DNA of 64,000 nucleotides from CBDATA01 sp965215615 (lineage in GTDB: Bacteria > Acidobacteriota > Vicinamibacteria > Marinacidobacterales > Marinacidobacteraceae), in NCBI GenBank assembly GCA_965215615.1, contig OZ244068.1:2604001-2668000 (forward strand), in the 5' to 3' direction. The stretch's first letter is position 1; the number at the start of each line of letters is the position of its first letter. Made by a program: the position numbers and the translations under genes. The notes beneath the pieces were generated by a model that saw only the letters and a program-made list of their open reading frames with translations, searched no databases and was not told where the DNA came from. Below are positions 55,267-64,000 of this stretch, piece after piece.

Positions 55267-56849
55267 GCGCCGGAGCTCCCGAGCATCGCCTCCGCTCCCA
55301 GCTTGCCAGGAGCGCCCATCACCCCGCCCCCCGGATGGGCACCCGAGCCGCACAGGAAGAGCCCGCGAACCGGGGTGTGGAACTGCGCCCAACCGGCCGC
55401 CGGCCGCAGGAAGAAAAGCTGCTCCAGCGCCAGCTCGCCCTGGAAGATGTTGCCCTCGGAAAGACCGGTTCGCCGCTCGATGTCGAGCGGGGTGAGCACC
55501 TGTTTTTCGAGGATGATGTCCGGGAGGTTCGGCGCGTACTCCGCGATGGTCCGGATCACCGTGTCGCCGAAGGCATCGCGCTGGGCATCCCAGTCGGGGG
55601 CTCCCTCCGCCAGATGGTAGGGCGCGTACTGGACGAAGATGGACATGACGTGCTTGCCCGGCGGGGCCATCCCGGGATCGAGCAGCGACGGGATGCAGAT
55701 GTCCACGTAGGGAACCCGCGAGAAGCGGCCGTACTTGGCATCGTCGTAGGCCCGCTCCAGCGTCTCGGTATCGGGGCTGATCGAGATGGCGCCCCGGAGG
55801 TGCGGGCCGGGGCCGGGAAGCGCGGTGAAATCCGGGAGCGCGTCGAGCGCCAGATTGACTTTCCCGGACGAGCCCTGGAAGCGGAAGCGCCGGATGTCAC
55901 GGAGGAAATCATCGGGAAGCTCCTCCGGGGCCAGCATCTCGAGGAAGGTACGTCGAGGATCCACGCTCGATCCGATCCGGTCGGCGAAGATCTCTTCGCC
56001 GCCTTCGAGAACCACCCCGGCGGCCCGGCCGCCGGAAGTCAGGATCCGCTCCACCCCGACACTCGTTCGGATTTCGGCTCCGAAGCTCCGGGCCGAACTC
56101 GCGATTGCATCCGCCACCGCGCCCATGCCGCCCCGCTGGAAGCCCCAGGACCTCGAAGCGCCATCGAGTTCTCCGGCGTAGTGGTGAAGGAGCACGTAGG
56201 CGGTCCCCGGAGAACTGATCCCGAGGAAACTGCCGATGATCCCGCTCGCCGCCATGGTCGCCTTGAGGGCATCGGTCTCGAACCAGCGATCGAGGTAGTC
56301 GCGGGAACTCGCCGTCATCAGCCGCGCGAGCTCGTGGAACCGCCAGTCTTCCAGCCGGGAGAAGTGACGCCCGAGATCGAGTAATCCGCGGAGGTCGCGG
56401 GGATGCGCCGAGCCGAGCTTCGGCGGCCGCATCATCAGCAGGTCGCGGACCGCCTGCGCCAGGTGATGCATACGGAGACCGAAGCGCGGGTAGTTTTCGG
56501 CATCCCGAAGCGAAAACCGGGCGAGCGACTCGCGGGTCAGCGCCGGATCGTGCCAGCGCATGAGCGCCCGGCCGTCGCGCATCGGGGTAAAGGTGCCATC
56601 GAGAGCCTGGAGCAGCAGACCGTGGCGCGCGAGGTCGAGGTCGTCGATGATTTCCGGCCGCATCAGGCTGAGCACATAGGAGAAGACCGACACGGTGAAC
56701 CCCGGCAGGATCTCCTCGCTCAGAGTGGCACCGCCCACCCGTTCGTTCTTCTCGACGACCAGCACACTCTGCCCGGCCCGCGCCAGATAGGCGGCGGCGG
56801 TGAGGCCGTTGTGACCACCGCCGATCACGATGGAGTCGTAGCGCTTCAT
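55263..56849 (-). CDS. CrtI-like FAD-dependent oxidoreductase (first copy)
   Basis: A 528-residue flavoprotein of the phytoene-desaturase/PYROXD2 family: SIVIGGGHNGLTAAAYLARAG at the N terminus and LFLCGSGAHPGGGVMGAPG at the C terminus contact FAD. Middle segments, such as MTASSRDYLDRWFETDALKATMAASG, form the substrate tunnel. No carotenoid or quinone gene partner is in the window. It is 87 bases from, and divergent to, a GcvT-like gene, and is translationally coupled to the second copy. Possibly two subunits of a heterodimer. Confidence 0.85.
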   Translation of the reverse strand: MKRYDSIVIGGGHNGLTAAAYLARAGQSVLVVEKNERVGGATLSEEILPGFTVSVFSYVLSLMRPEIIDDLDLARHGLLLQALDGTFTPMRDGRALMRWHDPALTRESLARFSLRDAENYPRFGLRMHHLAQAVRDLLMMRPPKLGSAHPRDLRGLLDLGRHFSRLEDWRFHELARLMTASSRDYLDRWFETDALKATMAASGIIGSFLGISSPGTAYVLLHHYAGELDGASRSWGFQRGGMGAVADAIASSARSFGAEIRTSVGVERILTSGGRAAGVVLEGGEEIFADRIGSSVDPRRTFLEMLAPEELPDDFLRDIRRFRFQGSSGKVNLALDALPDFTALPGPGPHLRGAISISPDTETLERAYDDAKYGRFSRVPYVDICIPSLLDPGMAPPGKHVMSIFVQYAPYHLAEGAPDWDAQRDAFGDTVIRTIAEYAPNLPDIILEKQVLTPLDIERRTGLSEGNIFQGELALEQLFFLRPAAGWAQFHTPVRGLFLCGSGAHPGGGVMGAPGKLGAEAMLGSSGA

Positions 56850-56936
56850 ACGGGGAGTAGCGGGCGGGCCGCCCGGCGGGGCGGGATGCTATCCCCATGG
56901 CGTGAACGTCGCCCGTCGGTATCCTTTCTTCCTCCC

Positions 56937-58139
56937 ATGCCGCGCGGCACCCCCTTCCACGAACGGACCGAGGCGCTTTGCTCCAGCATGCGCTGGAAAG
57001 AGTGGGCCGGCCATCACGTCGTGGATGCCTTCGACCGGTTCCACGACCCGGAGTACCACGCGGTGCGCTTCGGTGCGGCGCTGTTCGATGTCTCCCCCCT
57101 CTACAAGTACGACTTCCACGGACCCGATGCCACCGCACTCACCGACCGGCTCCTGACCCGCGATGTCGTGCGGTCGGAGGTCGGACAGGTTCTGTATTCG
57201 GGCTGGTGCGACGAACGCGGGAAGCTGCTCCAGGACGGCTGCTTCCAGCGGCTCGCGAGCGACCATGTCCGGGCGACGGCGGTGGACCCCTCGCTCGTCT
57301 GGTTCGAGCGGGTCGCCGCCGGCATGGACGTGGATATCCGGGATGTCTCCGACCGGTACGGCATCCTCGCGCTCCAGGGCCCGTCCTCCGGCTGGATCCT
57401 GAATGCGCTCACCGACCACGACCTCTCGGATCTCGGGTTCTTTCGGCTGCGGGAGGTTCGCCTCGGCGGGCTGCCGGTGGTCGTGACCCGGACCGGCTAC
57501 ACCGGAGACCTCGGCTACGAAGTCTGGGTGGAGCGCGACGCGGCCCTTCCGCTCTGGGATCTGCTGATGGAAGCGGGAGATCGCGCCGGGATGCTGCCGG
57601 CGGGGATGCTGGCGCTCGACCGGGCGCGGATGGAGGCCGGCTTTCCGCTGATCGACGTGGATTTCTGGAACGCGGACGCCGCGCTCACCGAGGCGCAGAA
57701 GTCCACCCCCTATGAGATGGGGCTCGGCTGGGCGGTGAGCCCGCGGAAGGGGCCGTTCATCGGCCAGCAGGCGCTGATGACGGAGCGGGAACACGGACCG
57801 GAGCGTTTTTTCGTCGGGATCGAAACCAGCATCCGGGAGATCGCCCGCCTGTTCGCCCTCGACGGGCTCGCCGCCGAGGTTTCCGACGAAGTGTGCCGGC
57901 TGGGTGCCCCCGTGTATTCGGGAGGCGAGCAGGTGGGTCGGGCGACGAGCGTCTGCTGGTCCCCGTTGCTCAAGCGCCAGATCGCGCTCGCCACCGTGAA
58001 CCGGGGCTTCGAGAAGCCGGGAACACCGCTCGACATCGAGGTGACCGTGGAGTACACGAGACACCGGGCCCGCTCGCGGGTGGCGCCGCTGCCGTTCTTC
58101 GATCCGCCGAGGAAACGGGCGGTAGTCAGCGCGGGCTGA
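56937..58139 (+). CDS. GcvT-family aminomethyltransferase-like protein
   Basis: A 400-residue protein with the folate-binding GcvT fold: AALFDVSPLYKYDFHGPDATALTDRLLTRDV near the N terminus, GILALQGPSSGWIL, TRTGYTGDLGYEVWVE, ALDRARMEAGFPLIDVD, and C-terminal VSPRKGPFIGQQAL. True glycine-cleavage T proteins act with GcvH/P; neither is here, so it is more likely a stand-alone demethylase or dehydrogenase-associated relative. The ATG at 56937 is preferred; ATG 56886 is also in frame. It ends overlapping the CRTAC1 gene (convergent, 14 bases). Divergent flavoenzymes could supply or accept one-carbon units (inference). Confidence 0.8.
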   Translation: MPRGTPFHERTEALCSSMRWKEWAGHHVVDAFDRFHDPEYHAVRFGAALFDVSPLYKYDFHGPDATALTDRLLTRDVVRSEVGQVLYSGWCDERGKLLQDGCFQRLASDHVRATAVDPSLVWFERVAAGMDVDIRDVSDRYGILALQGPSSGWILNALTDHDLSDLGFFRLREVRLGGLPVVVTRTGYTGDLGYEVWVERDAALPLWDLLMEAGDRAGMLPAGMLALDRARMEAGFPLIDVDFWNADAALTEAQKSTPYEMGLGWAVSPRKGPFIGQQALMTEREHGPERFFVGIETSIREIARLFALDGLAAEVSDEVCRLGAPVYSGGEQVGRATSVCWSPLLKRQIALATVNRGFEKPGTPLDIEVTVEYTRHRARSRVAPLPFFDPPRKRAVVSAG

Positions 58140-59727
58140 CCCCCCCCGCACCCTCACGGACCACGAGCATTCCTGTCGGGATCTCCCCGAGGGTCTCGGA
58201 GGCACCCGACGCCCATTCGATTTCCACCGAGCCTGCCTCCCCCGGCAGGTGGAGCCGGGGGTCATTCGACGAGAGATAGCTGCCACTCCGGCGCGACTCC
58301 CGGATCCGCATGGCACCACCGCTCAGAAACCTCGTCCGGCTGCCAGTGCCGTCCCGAGGAGCGCGGACTCCCACGAGCCGCAGCATCGCTCCCCTCTGCT
58401 CGCTGCGGTTCTGGAGCAGGGTGGCGCGATCGTCCACGTTGACGACCACCACGTCCGGCCGGCCGTCCCCGTCCAGATCTCCGAAGGCGGCCCCCCGGCT
58501 GGAACGCAACCCGCCGTCCCACGCGACCTCGACGAAGACTCCGCGGTCCTCGTTGCGGAAAATCTGGTTCGGCATCGCGTAGCGGGTGTTGCTCCCGGCT
58601 TCGGCGGCGGTCGGATAAACGTGGCCATTCGCGACGAAGAGATCGAGCCGCCCGTCGCTGTCCAGATCGGTGAACCGGGTCCCCCACCCCAGCCAGAACC
58701 AGCCGGGAGTGCGGAGCGCGTTCCGGGTGGTGCTGTCCTCGAAGAAGCCGCCCCCCATGTTGCGGTAGGCGGTGTTGGTGTCGTGCGAAAAATTGGTCAC
58801 GAAGAGGTCGAGCTGGCCGTCTCCGTCGAAGTCCCCGGCATCCACCCCCATTCCGGCCTGGGCCAGCCCGTCCACGTTGTAGGCGGTTCCAGCGATCAGT
58901 CCTTCTTCCCGGAAGCTGCCTCCCTCGTTGATCCACAAGTGGTTCGGGACCGAATCGTTCGCCACATAGAGATCCGCATCGCGGTCGCCGTCGAGATCGG
59001 CCGCCACCACCCCGAGCCCGTAAGCCGACTCGGCGGCATCGAAACCGAACGCTTCGGTCGCGTCCTCGAAGGTTCCGTCGCCACGGTTGCGAAAGAAGCC
59101 ATCCTTTTCCGGCAAGAGCCCGGCGGGGCCACAGAAGACCGGAAGCGAGAACCAGACACAACTGGCCCCAGCGCCAGGGGGTGGCAGATCGGCGATCCGG
59201 TCGCGGGTGTATCCCAGCACGAACACATCGAGGAAGCCGTCACCGTCACCGTCGAAGGCCGCGACGGAAGTGGAAAAGACCGGGTGATCGGCGCCGGCGG
59301 CATCCGGGAGCCGGACGAAGGTCCCGTCACCCCGGTTCCGGTAGAACGCGTTCGGCCCCAGATTGGCCACATAGAGATCGGGGAAGCCATCGTTGTCGAA
59401 GTCCCCGACGGCAACCCCGAATCCCCAGCCGGTGTCGCCCACGCCCGCCGCCTCGGTCACCTCGGTGAACCGGAATCCCCCGTCGTTGCGGTAGAGCTGG
59501 TTCGGAAGCCCCTCGCCGGGCTCGCGGCCGGAGAGCGGAGCGCCGTTGACGAGGTAGAGGTCGAGATCCCCGTCCTGGTCGTAATCGAGAAGCCCCGCCC
59601 CGCTGCCCAGCGAGGAAACGATGAATCGCTTCTCCGGGTCGCCGCTCAGGTTGCGGTAGTCCACCCCGCTCCCGGCGGTCACATCGGCGAGGAGGATCTG
59701 GCCGAGCAGGGCCAGCGCGAGGATCAC
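58126..59727 (-). CDS. CRTAC1-family FG-GAP protein with ASPIC/UnbV end (second copy)
   Basis: A 533-residue exported protein: the short hydrophobic signal MILALALLGQILLADVTAG is followed by seven calcium-binding repeats (DYDQDGDLDLYLVN, DFDNDGFPDLYVAN, DLDGDRDADLYVAN, DFDGDGQLDLFVTN, DLDSDGRLDLFVAN, DLDGDGRPDVVVVN). The Cys-containing segment is SCVWFSLPVFCGPAGLLP. The ASPIC/UnbV tail has SGSYLSSNDPRLHL and IEWASGASETL. Start GTG 59727 overlaps the TPR gene stop (GTGA), so the two are coupled. Paralogue of the gene at 43597. Confidence 0.85.
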   Translation of the reverse strand: MILALALLGQILLADVTAGSGVDYRNLSGDPEKRFIVSSLGSGAGLLDYDQDGDLDLYLVNGAPLSGREPGEGLPNQLYRNDGGFRFTEVTEAAGVGDTGWGFGVAVGDFDNDGFPDLYVANLGPNAFYRNRGDGTFVRLPDAAGADHPVFSTSVAAFDGDGDGFLDVFVLGYTRDRIADLPPPGAGASCVWFSLPVFCGPAGLLPEKDGFFRNRGDGTFEDATEAFGFDAAESAYGLGVVAADLDGDRDADLYVANDSVPNHLWINEGGSFREEGLIAGTAYNVDGLAQAGMGVDAGDFDGDGQLDLFVTNFSHDTNTAYRNMGGGFFEDSTTRNALRTPGWFWLGWGTRFTDLDSDGRLDLFVANGHVYPTAAEAGSNTRYAMPNQIFRNEDRGVFVEVAWDGGLRSSRGAAFGDLDGDGRPDVVVVNVDDRATLLQNRSEQRGAMLRLVGVRAPRDGTGSRTRFLSGGAMRIRESRRSGSYLSSNDPRLHLPGEAGSVEIEWASGASETLGEIPTGMLVVREGAGGVSPR

Positions 59728-61217
59728 GACCGGATCCGCGCCCGGAGCTCCCGCAGCTCCCGGCGGTCCGGCCACCGTTCGAGGGCGGAGTCCAGGACTT
59801 CCGCCGCCTCGTCCTCCCGACCCAGCCCGAGAAGCGCGGCCGCGAGCAGCTCGTGGTGGACCGGCTCATCGCGGGAAAGCACGAACAGCAACCCCGCTTC
59901 GTCGAGCGCCCGATCCAGCGCGCCTCCTTCCATGAGACCACGCACGAGATCCCGCTTCGGTCCGGGGGCAGCAGGATCGGCGTTCACCGCCGCCTTCAGA
60001 CTGCGAACCCGGTCGTCGAAGGACTTGACCTCCCGAAACCGCGCGAGGCGCTCGCGTCCGAGAGCCGCAACCGAAGGGTCAGCGCTGCGGGCCAGCAGAT
60101 TGCCGAGGTGGAGATGGGGCTCGGGGAGCGTCGGCGCGCTGCGGATCGCCTGTTCCAGCCGCAAGCGCGCCTCTTCGATGTCTCCGGCGCTCCGGTGGGC
60201 GAGCCCGAGGGTCTGGAGGCCGGTGGCGAGATCCGAAGCTGTCACCGGCGGGGTGGTGGCTTCCACCGCCGGAGTCAGCACCTCGATCGCTTCTTCGCTG
60301 CGGTTCTGTTCCCAGAGCAGCAGCCCGAGGCGGAACCGGGCGAGCCGATGCCCCGGATCGAGTCCGAGCGCGCGGCGGTGCGCCGGCTCCGCGCTGTCGT
60401 CCTGAAGGTACTGAAGCACATCTGCCAACCGGAACCAGGTCTCCGCGTCCTCCGGGGCGACTTCGGCAGCCCGGGAACAGACACCGCGAGCTTCTTCCAG
60501 CCGGTCCTGGCGCGAACGCAGCAGACAAAGCTCCGACAGCGAGGCGGGATTTTCCGGGTTCTGTTCGAGAGCGCGCCCGAGATGCCGCTCCGCGAGCCCC
60601 AGACGGCCGAGATCCGAATAGAGAGCGCCGAGATGGTGGTTCGCTTCGGCCGAACCCGGCTCGGCCCGAACCGCGGCGACGAGCACCTGAAGCGCCTCCG
60701 CTCGCCGACCCTCCCGGGCGTGGAGCGCCCCGAGCGGGCCCAGGACTTCCGCCCGCCCCGGAAACGCGGCGGCGAGCGATTCGAGGCTGGCCCGCGCCTC
60801 GCCGGTTTCTCCCATGCGGGCCAGAAGAAGCGCCAGATCCAGACGGGTGACGGGGTTTTCGGGATCGAGCGCAACGGCGCTGCGGAAAGCGTCCTCGGCT
60901 TCTTCGAGCCTCCCGGCGGCGACGAGCGCACTTCCCACGAGCCGCGGCCCGTTCGGATTTTCGGGCGCGAGGCTGCCGAAACGGCTTCCGAGCTCGGCAG
61001 CGGCAGCGAAGTCCCCGAGCTGGAGATGCGCCACTGCGAGCATCCAGATCGGGGCCGGGTCGTCGGGATCGCCCTTCGTCGCTTCTTCGAGATGCGGGAT
61101 GGCTTCCTCGATCCGGCCCTGGTCCAGGAGTTCCTGCGCGAGCCGCATCGGCTGCGCGACAGCCGTGGCTCCGAAGAGCGCCACAACGGCCGCCGGGACC
61201 ACGTTTCGAAGGTTCAT
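59724..61217 (-). CDS. TPR-repeat protein, exported
   Basis: A 497-residue protein with signal-like MNLRNVVPAAVVALFGATAVAQ and about ten TPR units (for example IPHLEEATKGDPDDPAPIWM, GSALVAAGRLEEAEDAFRSA, LHAREGRRAEALQVL and LCLLRSRQDRLEEARGV). It translates directly into the CRTAC1 protein by GTGA overlap and is divergent from the GWxTD protein gene. The pairing is repeated from the other CRTAC1/TPR locus and suggests a surface assembly. Substrate unknown. Confidence 0.8.
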   Translation of the reverse strand: MNLRNVVPAAVVALFGATAVAQPMRLAQELLDQGRIEEAIPHLEEATKGDPDDPAPIWMLAVAHLQLGDFAAAAELGSRFGSLAPENPNGPRLVGSALVAAGRLEEAEDAFRSAVALDPENPVTRLDLALLLARMGETGEARASLESLAAAFPGRAEVLGPLGALHAREGRRAEALQVLVAAVRAEPGSAEANHHLGALYSDLGRLGLAERHLGRALEQNPENPASLSELCLLRSRQDRLEEARGVCSRAAEVAPEDAETWFRLADVLQYLQDDSAEPAHRRALGLDPGHRLARFRLGLLLWEQNRSEEAIEVLTPAVEATTPPVTASDLATGLQTLGLAHRSAGDIEEARLRLEQAIRSAPTLPEPHLHLGNLLARSADPSVAALGRERLARFREVKSFDDRVRSLKAAVNADPAAPGPKRDLVRGLMEGGALDRALDEAGLLFVLSRDEPVHHELLAAALLGLGREDEAAEVLDSALERWPDRRELRELRARIRS

Positions 61218-61261
61218 CCGTGCCGGGGCAGTATCGCCGATTCGCTACCATCACCCACCTG

Positions 61262-63421
61262 ATGTCCCTGCGCCTCATCGCCCTCGGTTTGCTGGCCCTG
61301 CTCGTGGGCGCTCCGGGCTTTTCCCAGGAAGAACCGGACGAGGAAGAACTGATCGAACGCCTGCCCGAGAAGCACCGCATCTGGTTCGAAGAAGAGGTGC
61401 CGTACATCATCACCGACCGCGAGAAGCGGGTCTTCCTCTCGCTGACTTCGGAGGTCCAGCGCGAAGCCTTCGTGGATTCGTTCTGGCGCAAGCGCGACGA
61501 CAACCCCTCGACACCAGAAAACGAATTCCGGACCGAGCACTACGCACGGCTGGATTACGTCAACAACTGGTTCGGGCGTGACACCTTCCGGGAGGGGTGG
61601 GAGACCGACCGCGGGCGCTTCTACATCCTGCTCGGCGCTCCCCGCACGATCCAGAACTACGAAGCCCGCGACGAGATCTACCCGACCGAGCTCTGGTTCT
61701 ACAACAACTCGGAACTGAAGCGGTTCGGCCTTCCCGCCTTCTTCTACCTCCTCTTCTGGCGGCGCCACGGGATCGGCGAGCTCCAGCTTTACGACCCGAT
61801 CGCCGACGGCCCGCCGGCGCTTCTCACCGGCTACCAGCCGGAGCGGCGCGACTTCCGCGACGAGGTGGAGCGCGCCTACGAAATCCTCTACGAGTTCGAC
61901 CCGGAGATCGCGAACGCGGCGATGTCCTTCCGCACCGACGAGCAGGACATCACCCGCTTCCAGGCGGTCCCCTTCGGCAGCCTGGCCCTGCTTCAGGACA
62001 TCCACGAAGTCCCCTTCGTCGGGCTCGACGACAGCTATGCCGACCGGCTCGATTTCGAGCGGGGTGCCATCGAGGCGGACTACCTGTTCACCTACGTACC
62101 GGGGAGCGGGGCGATGGCGGTCCTTCCGGGGCCGGAGGGTGCCTCTTTCCTCCACTGGATCATCGAAGTCGAGGCGCAGTACAACAGCTTCGTGCGCAAC
62201 GAAGATCGGGGAACCCACGACACCGCGTACATCGGCACGGTGGAAGTCGTGCTTCGGGATGATCCGGAAACGGTGGTCACCGAGTTCCGGCAGGAATCGT
62301 TCGTTTCGCTTTCCCCTTCGGAGGAGGGCGCGCTTTTCCGCCCGTTCGCCTGGTCCGGATTGCTGCCGCTCGTTCCCGGAGAGCACACGGTTCGCATCGT
62401 CCTCCGGAACCGGGCCTGCGCTTCCCGCGACGAATCCGACTGCGCGAAGAGCTACACCCTCGTCGAGGGCGATGTTCTGGTTCCCGGCAGGGCTGACGGA
62501 CCGGGTGTTTCCGATCTGGTGCTCGGAAAGCGCTTCGAGTCGGCGCAGCCGGTGTACCGCCCGTTCCGGCTGGGTTCGGAAGGGGTGACCCCGAACCCCC
62601 AGGCAGTCTTCGCCATCGGCGACCCGTTCGTCGCCGGGCTGGTTCCACGGAACGCGCCGGACGGTGCCAGCATCCGGTTCCGGATCCTCAGCCGGGAGCC
62701 GCTCACCGACGGCGAAGTGATGCGCGAGGAAGTTCTTCCCGCCCGGATCGAGTCGTCCCGCGGGATGGTCGCGCTGGAGTTCCCGCTGCTCGACCTGGTC
62801 GCCGCCCGCTACGAACTGGAAGCGGTTTTGCTCGATGCCTCCGGCGACCCGCTCGACTCCCGGCGCGCCGCGTTCTCGGTTTCTCCGCGGGGCGATCTGG
62901 CGGATGCCGGGTTCCGGGGAATGCTCCTCCCCTTTGGCCCCGAAAACCCCGGTCTCACCAGCCTTTCGATCGGGGAGCAGCTCGTCGCGCTCGACCGCAA
63001 GCCGTCGGCGCGCGCCGTCCTCGAACACGCGGTCGCAGTAGCCCCCCGGCTGGGACGGGCTCGCGAACTCCTCGCCGGGCTCGAGGCCGAATCCGGAAAT
63101 CTGGCCCGGGTGGTGGAACTGCTCGAACCCGTGTATGCAGAGGTTCCGGATCGCTACCAGGTGTTGCGCGTGCTCGGCGAGGCGTACTTCCGGCTGGAGC
63201 GTTTCGAGGATGCCGAAGTGCTGCTGGGTCGCGCCGTCGAGGTCCAGAACCCGGACACCGACGGACTCAACATGCTTGGGCTCGCCCGCTACCAGGTTTC
63301 GGATTTCGCCGGGGCACGCGAAGCCTTCGAACGCTCGCTTTCGATGGATGCGGAGCAGCCCCAGGTACGCGAAGCGCTCGACCAGGTCGAAGCGGCCGAA
63401 CGCGGCTCCTCCCGCAACTGA
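61262..63421 (+). CDS. GWxTD-domain protein with TPR C terminus, exported
   Basis: A 719-residue protein. The signal peptide MSLRLIALGLLALLVGAPGFS is followed by the GWxTD domain: PYIITDREKRVFLSLTSEVQREAFVDSFW, then NEFRTEHYARLDYVNNWFG and EGWETDRGRFYILLGAP. Beta-rich middle domains follow, then a short TPR stretch (LARVVELLEPVYAEVPDRYQVLRVLGEAYFRLERFEDAE). The family is typical of Acidobacteriota and Bacteroidota and has no known activity. It is 44 bases from and divergent to the TPR/CRTAC1 pair, suggesting a common role. Confidence 0.85.
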   Translation: MSLRLIALGLLALLVGAPGFSQEEPDEEELIERLPEKHRIWFEEEVPYIITDREKRVFLSLTSEVQREAFVDSFWRKRDDNPSTPENEFRTEHYARLDYVNNWFGRDTFREGWETDRGRFYILLGAPRTIQNYEARDEIYPTELWFYNNSELKRFGLPAFFYLLFWRRHGIGELQLYDPIADGPPALLTGYQPERRDFRDEVERAYEILYEFDPEIANAAMSFRTDEQDITRFQAVPFGSLALLQDIHEVPFVGLDDSYADRLDFERGAIEADYLFTYVPGSGAMAVLPGPEGASFLHWIIEVEAQYNSFVRNEDRGTHDTAYIGTVEVVLRDDPETVVTEFRQESFVSLSPSEEGALFRPFAWSGLLPLVPGEHTVRIVLRNRACASRDESDCAKSYTLVEGDVLVPGRADGPGVSDLVLGKRFESAQPVYRPFRLGSEGVTPNPQAVFAIGDPFVAGLVPRNAPDGASIRFRILSREPLTDGEVMREEVLPARIESSRGMVALEFPLLDLVAARYELEAVLLDASGDPLDSRRAAFSVSPRGDLADAGFRGMLLPFGPENPGLTSLSIGEQLVALDRKPSARAVLEHAVAVAPRLGRARELLAGLEAESGNLARVVELLEPVYAEVPDRYQVLRVLGEAYFRLERFEDAEVLLGRAVEVQNPDTDGLNMLGLARYQVSDFAGAREAFERSLSMDAEQPQVREALDQVEAAERGSSRN

Positions 63422-63484
63422 TCCGTAACGCAACCCTCGCGCTCCCGGCGGAAGGGGTGCTCCCCGGGCCCGATCAGCGCATCA

Positions 63485-63745
63485 TCAACGCATCAACTGA
63501 AGCATCGCGAACATCGCGCCGAGGATCGCGATCGTCTGCAGCAGCAACGCGCGGTACATCTCGGCCCGCAGCGTCGCGATCTCCGTCCGGAGTTCCGTCC
63601 GCAGCGTCGCGATCTCGCTGCTCAGCATCTGCGGCGTGACCATGTTCTGCCCGAAGTCACCGAACACGTCCGCAAGTGCTTCGGCCTGCGCGCGATCCAC
63701 CCCGGCTTCGCTCAACCGGCGCGCGGTGGCGAGGGAGTCGAGCAT
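63485..63745 (-). CDS. DUF1640/CCDC90-like small coiled-coil membrane protein
   Basis: An 86-residue protein: N-terminal RLSEAGVDRAQAEALADVFG, a coiled coil with heptad repeats (about residues 38-63, SSEIATLRTELRTEIATLRAEM), and a C-terminal membrane anchor LLLQTIAILGAMFAMLQLM. This is the bacterial DUF1640/CCDC90 (MCUR1-like) pattern. AGGGG lies nine bases before the ATG. Function in bacteria unknown. Confidence 0.7.
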   Translation of the reverse strand: MLDSLATARRLSEAGVDRAQAEALADVFGDFGQNMVTPQMLSSEIATLRTELRTEIATLRAEMYRALLLQTIAILGAMFAMLQLMR

Positions 63746-64000
63746 CTTTCTACCCCTTGGTGGTTTGGCAAGATGTCAGCTCCCGGCTCGTTTTGATGCG
63801 GCTCACGGGAACGCGCCCTGCGGCGCGTGTGGATTGACTTCAGTGTAGCAGCGGCCGCGCCCCGGCTCAGCGCTCTGTATCGGTGAATTTCCACTCCGCG
63901 ACGCGGCAAAAGCGCCAGCAACCGGGCACGGCGGCCGGACGGCGGCGACGACGTGGCGGCCAGTTCTGATCGAACGCCCGCCGACGGCGGTAGAGGTGGA
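63746..64000. other. Window end, no gene recognised
   Basis: GC-rich sequence with frames that lack any family signature or initiation site. A gene beginning or ending beyond the window edge is possible but not visible. Confidence 0.3.

Noticed and set aside
56937..58139. True glycine cleavage T protein gcvT
   Set aside because: No gcvH or gcvP nearby and flavoenzyme neighbours; a stand-alone GcvT-like relative is safer.
61214..63433. 739-codon minus-strand frame opposite the GWxTD protein
   Set aside because: Antisense shadow with repetitive Glu/Val/Arg content and no family signature.

Overview
The window is a 64 kb, mostly high-GC bacterial chromosome segment. It carries one complete rRNA operon on the minus strand (16S, tRNA-Ile(GAU), tRNA-Ala(UGC), 23S, 5S). 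The gene content fits an Acidobacteriota-like Gram-negative: CRTAC1-type FG-GAP proteins with ASPIC/UnbV ends, a GWxTD/TPR protein, a large TonB-dependent receptor with an N-terminal carboxypeptidase-regulatory-like domain, many Tat-exported enzymes and PQQ-type dehydrogenases. The 16S stretch around 'TTGTAAACTCCTGTC' also suggests this phylum. The phylum call is an inference; a 16S search would settle it.

Layout. 1-5.6 kb: end of a serine hydrolase, a sorbosone/glucose dehydrogenase, a PQQ beta-propeller dehydrogenase and a DoxX protein, interrupted by one visibly AT-richer fused GmrSD-like (DUF262/DUF1524) restriction gene. 5.7-10.2 kb: an accessory block. Five plus-strand genes overlap end to end: PIN toxin, ribbon-helix-helix antitoxin, HD hydrolase, AlbA_2/HATPase protein and ParA-like ATPase. 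A small membrane protein and a VapBC pair follow. 10.5-15 kb: ATP-dependent PEP carboxykinase and a 989-residue protein with three AAA+ modules. 15-18.2 kb: a Tat-exported PatB/MalY-like PLP enzyme, a small Tat protein and an amidase. 18.2-24.9 kb: a decaying accessory region with a DUF429 gene split by a truncated IS3-family element, a Uma2-like protein, a DUF2075 nuclease/helicase-like protein, a frameshifted AAA_14/DUF4143 ATPase and a deleted AlbA/HATPase pseudogene. 25-32.7 kb: a Tat-exported amidohydrolase plus SelA-like PLP enzyme, a HEPN/MNT pair, a serine carboxypeptidase, an aldo/keto reductase and an NhaC-type antiporter with an unusual extracytoplasmic N-terminal domain.

32.8-38 kb is the rRNA operon. 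It lies downstream of, and on the same strand as, a long housekeeping and secretion series (reading from 48.2 kb down): TonB receptor, CRTAC1 protein, metallophosphoesterase, phosphopantetheinyl transferase, TPR protein, purM, purN, tyrS. 48.5-53.5 kb: TPR protein, argG-argH and a rhomboid protease. 53.7-58.1 kb: two overlapping CrtI-like FAD oxidoreductases divergent from a GcvT-like protein. 58.1-63.7 kb: a second CRTAC1/TPR pair divergent from a GWxTD protein, then a small DUF1640-like coiled-coil membrane protein.

The best candidates for something undescribed are the five-gene overlapping operon at 5.7-9.1 kb and the triple-AAA+ protein at 12-15 kb. The 18.2-24.9 kb region holds the clearest record of recent gene decay.
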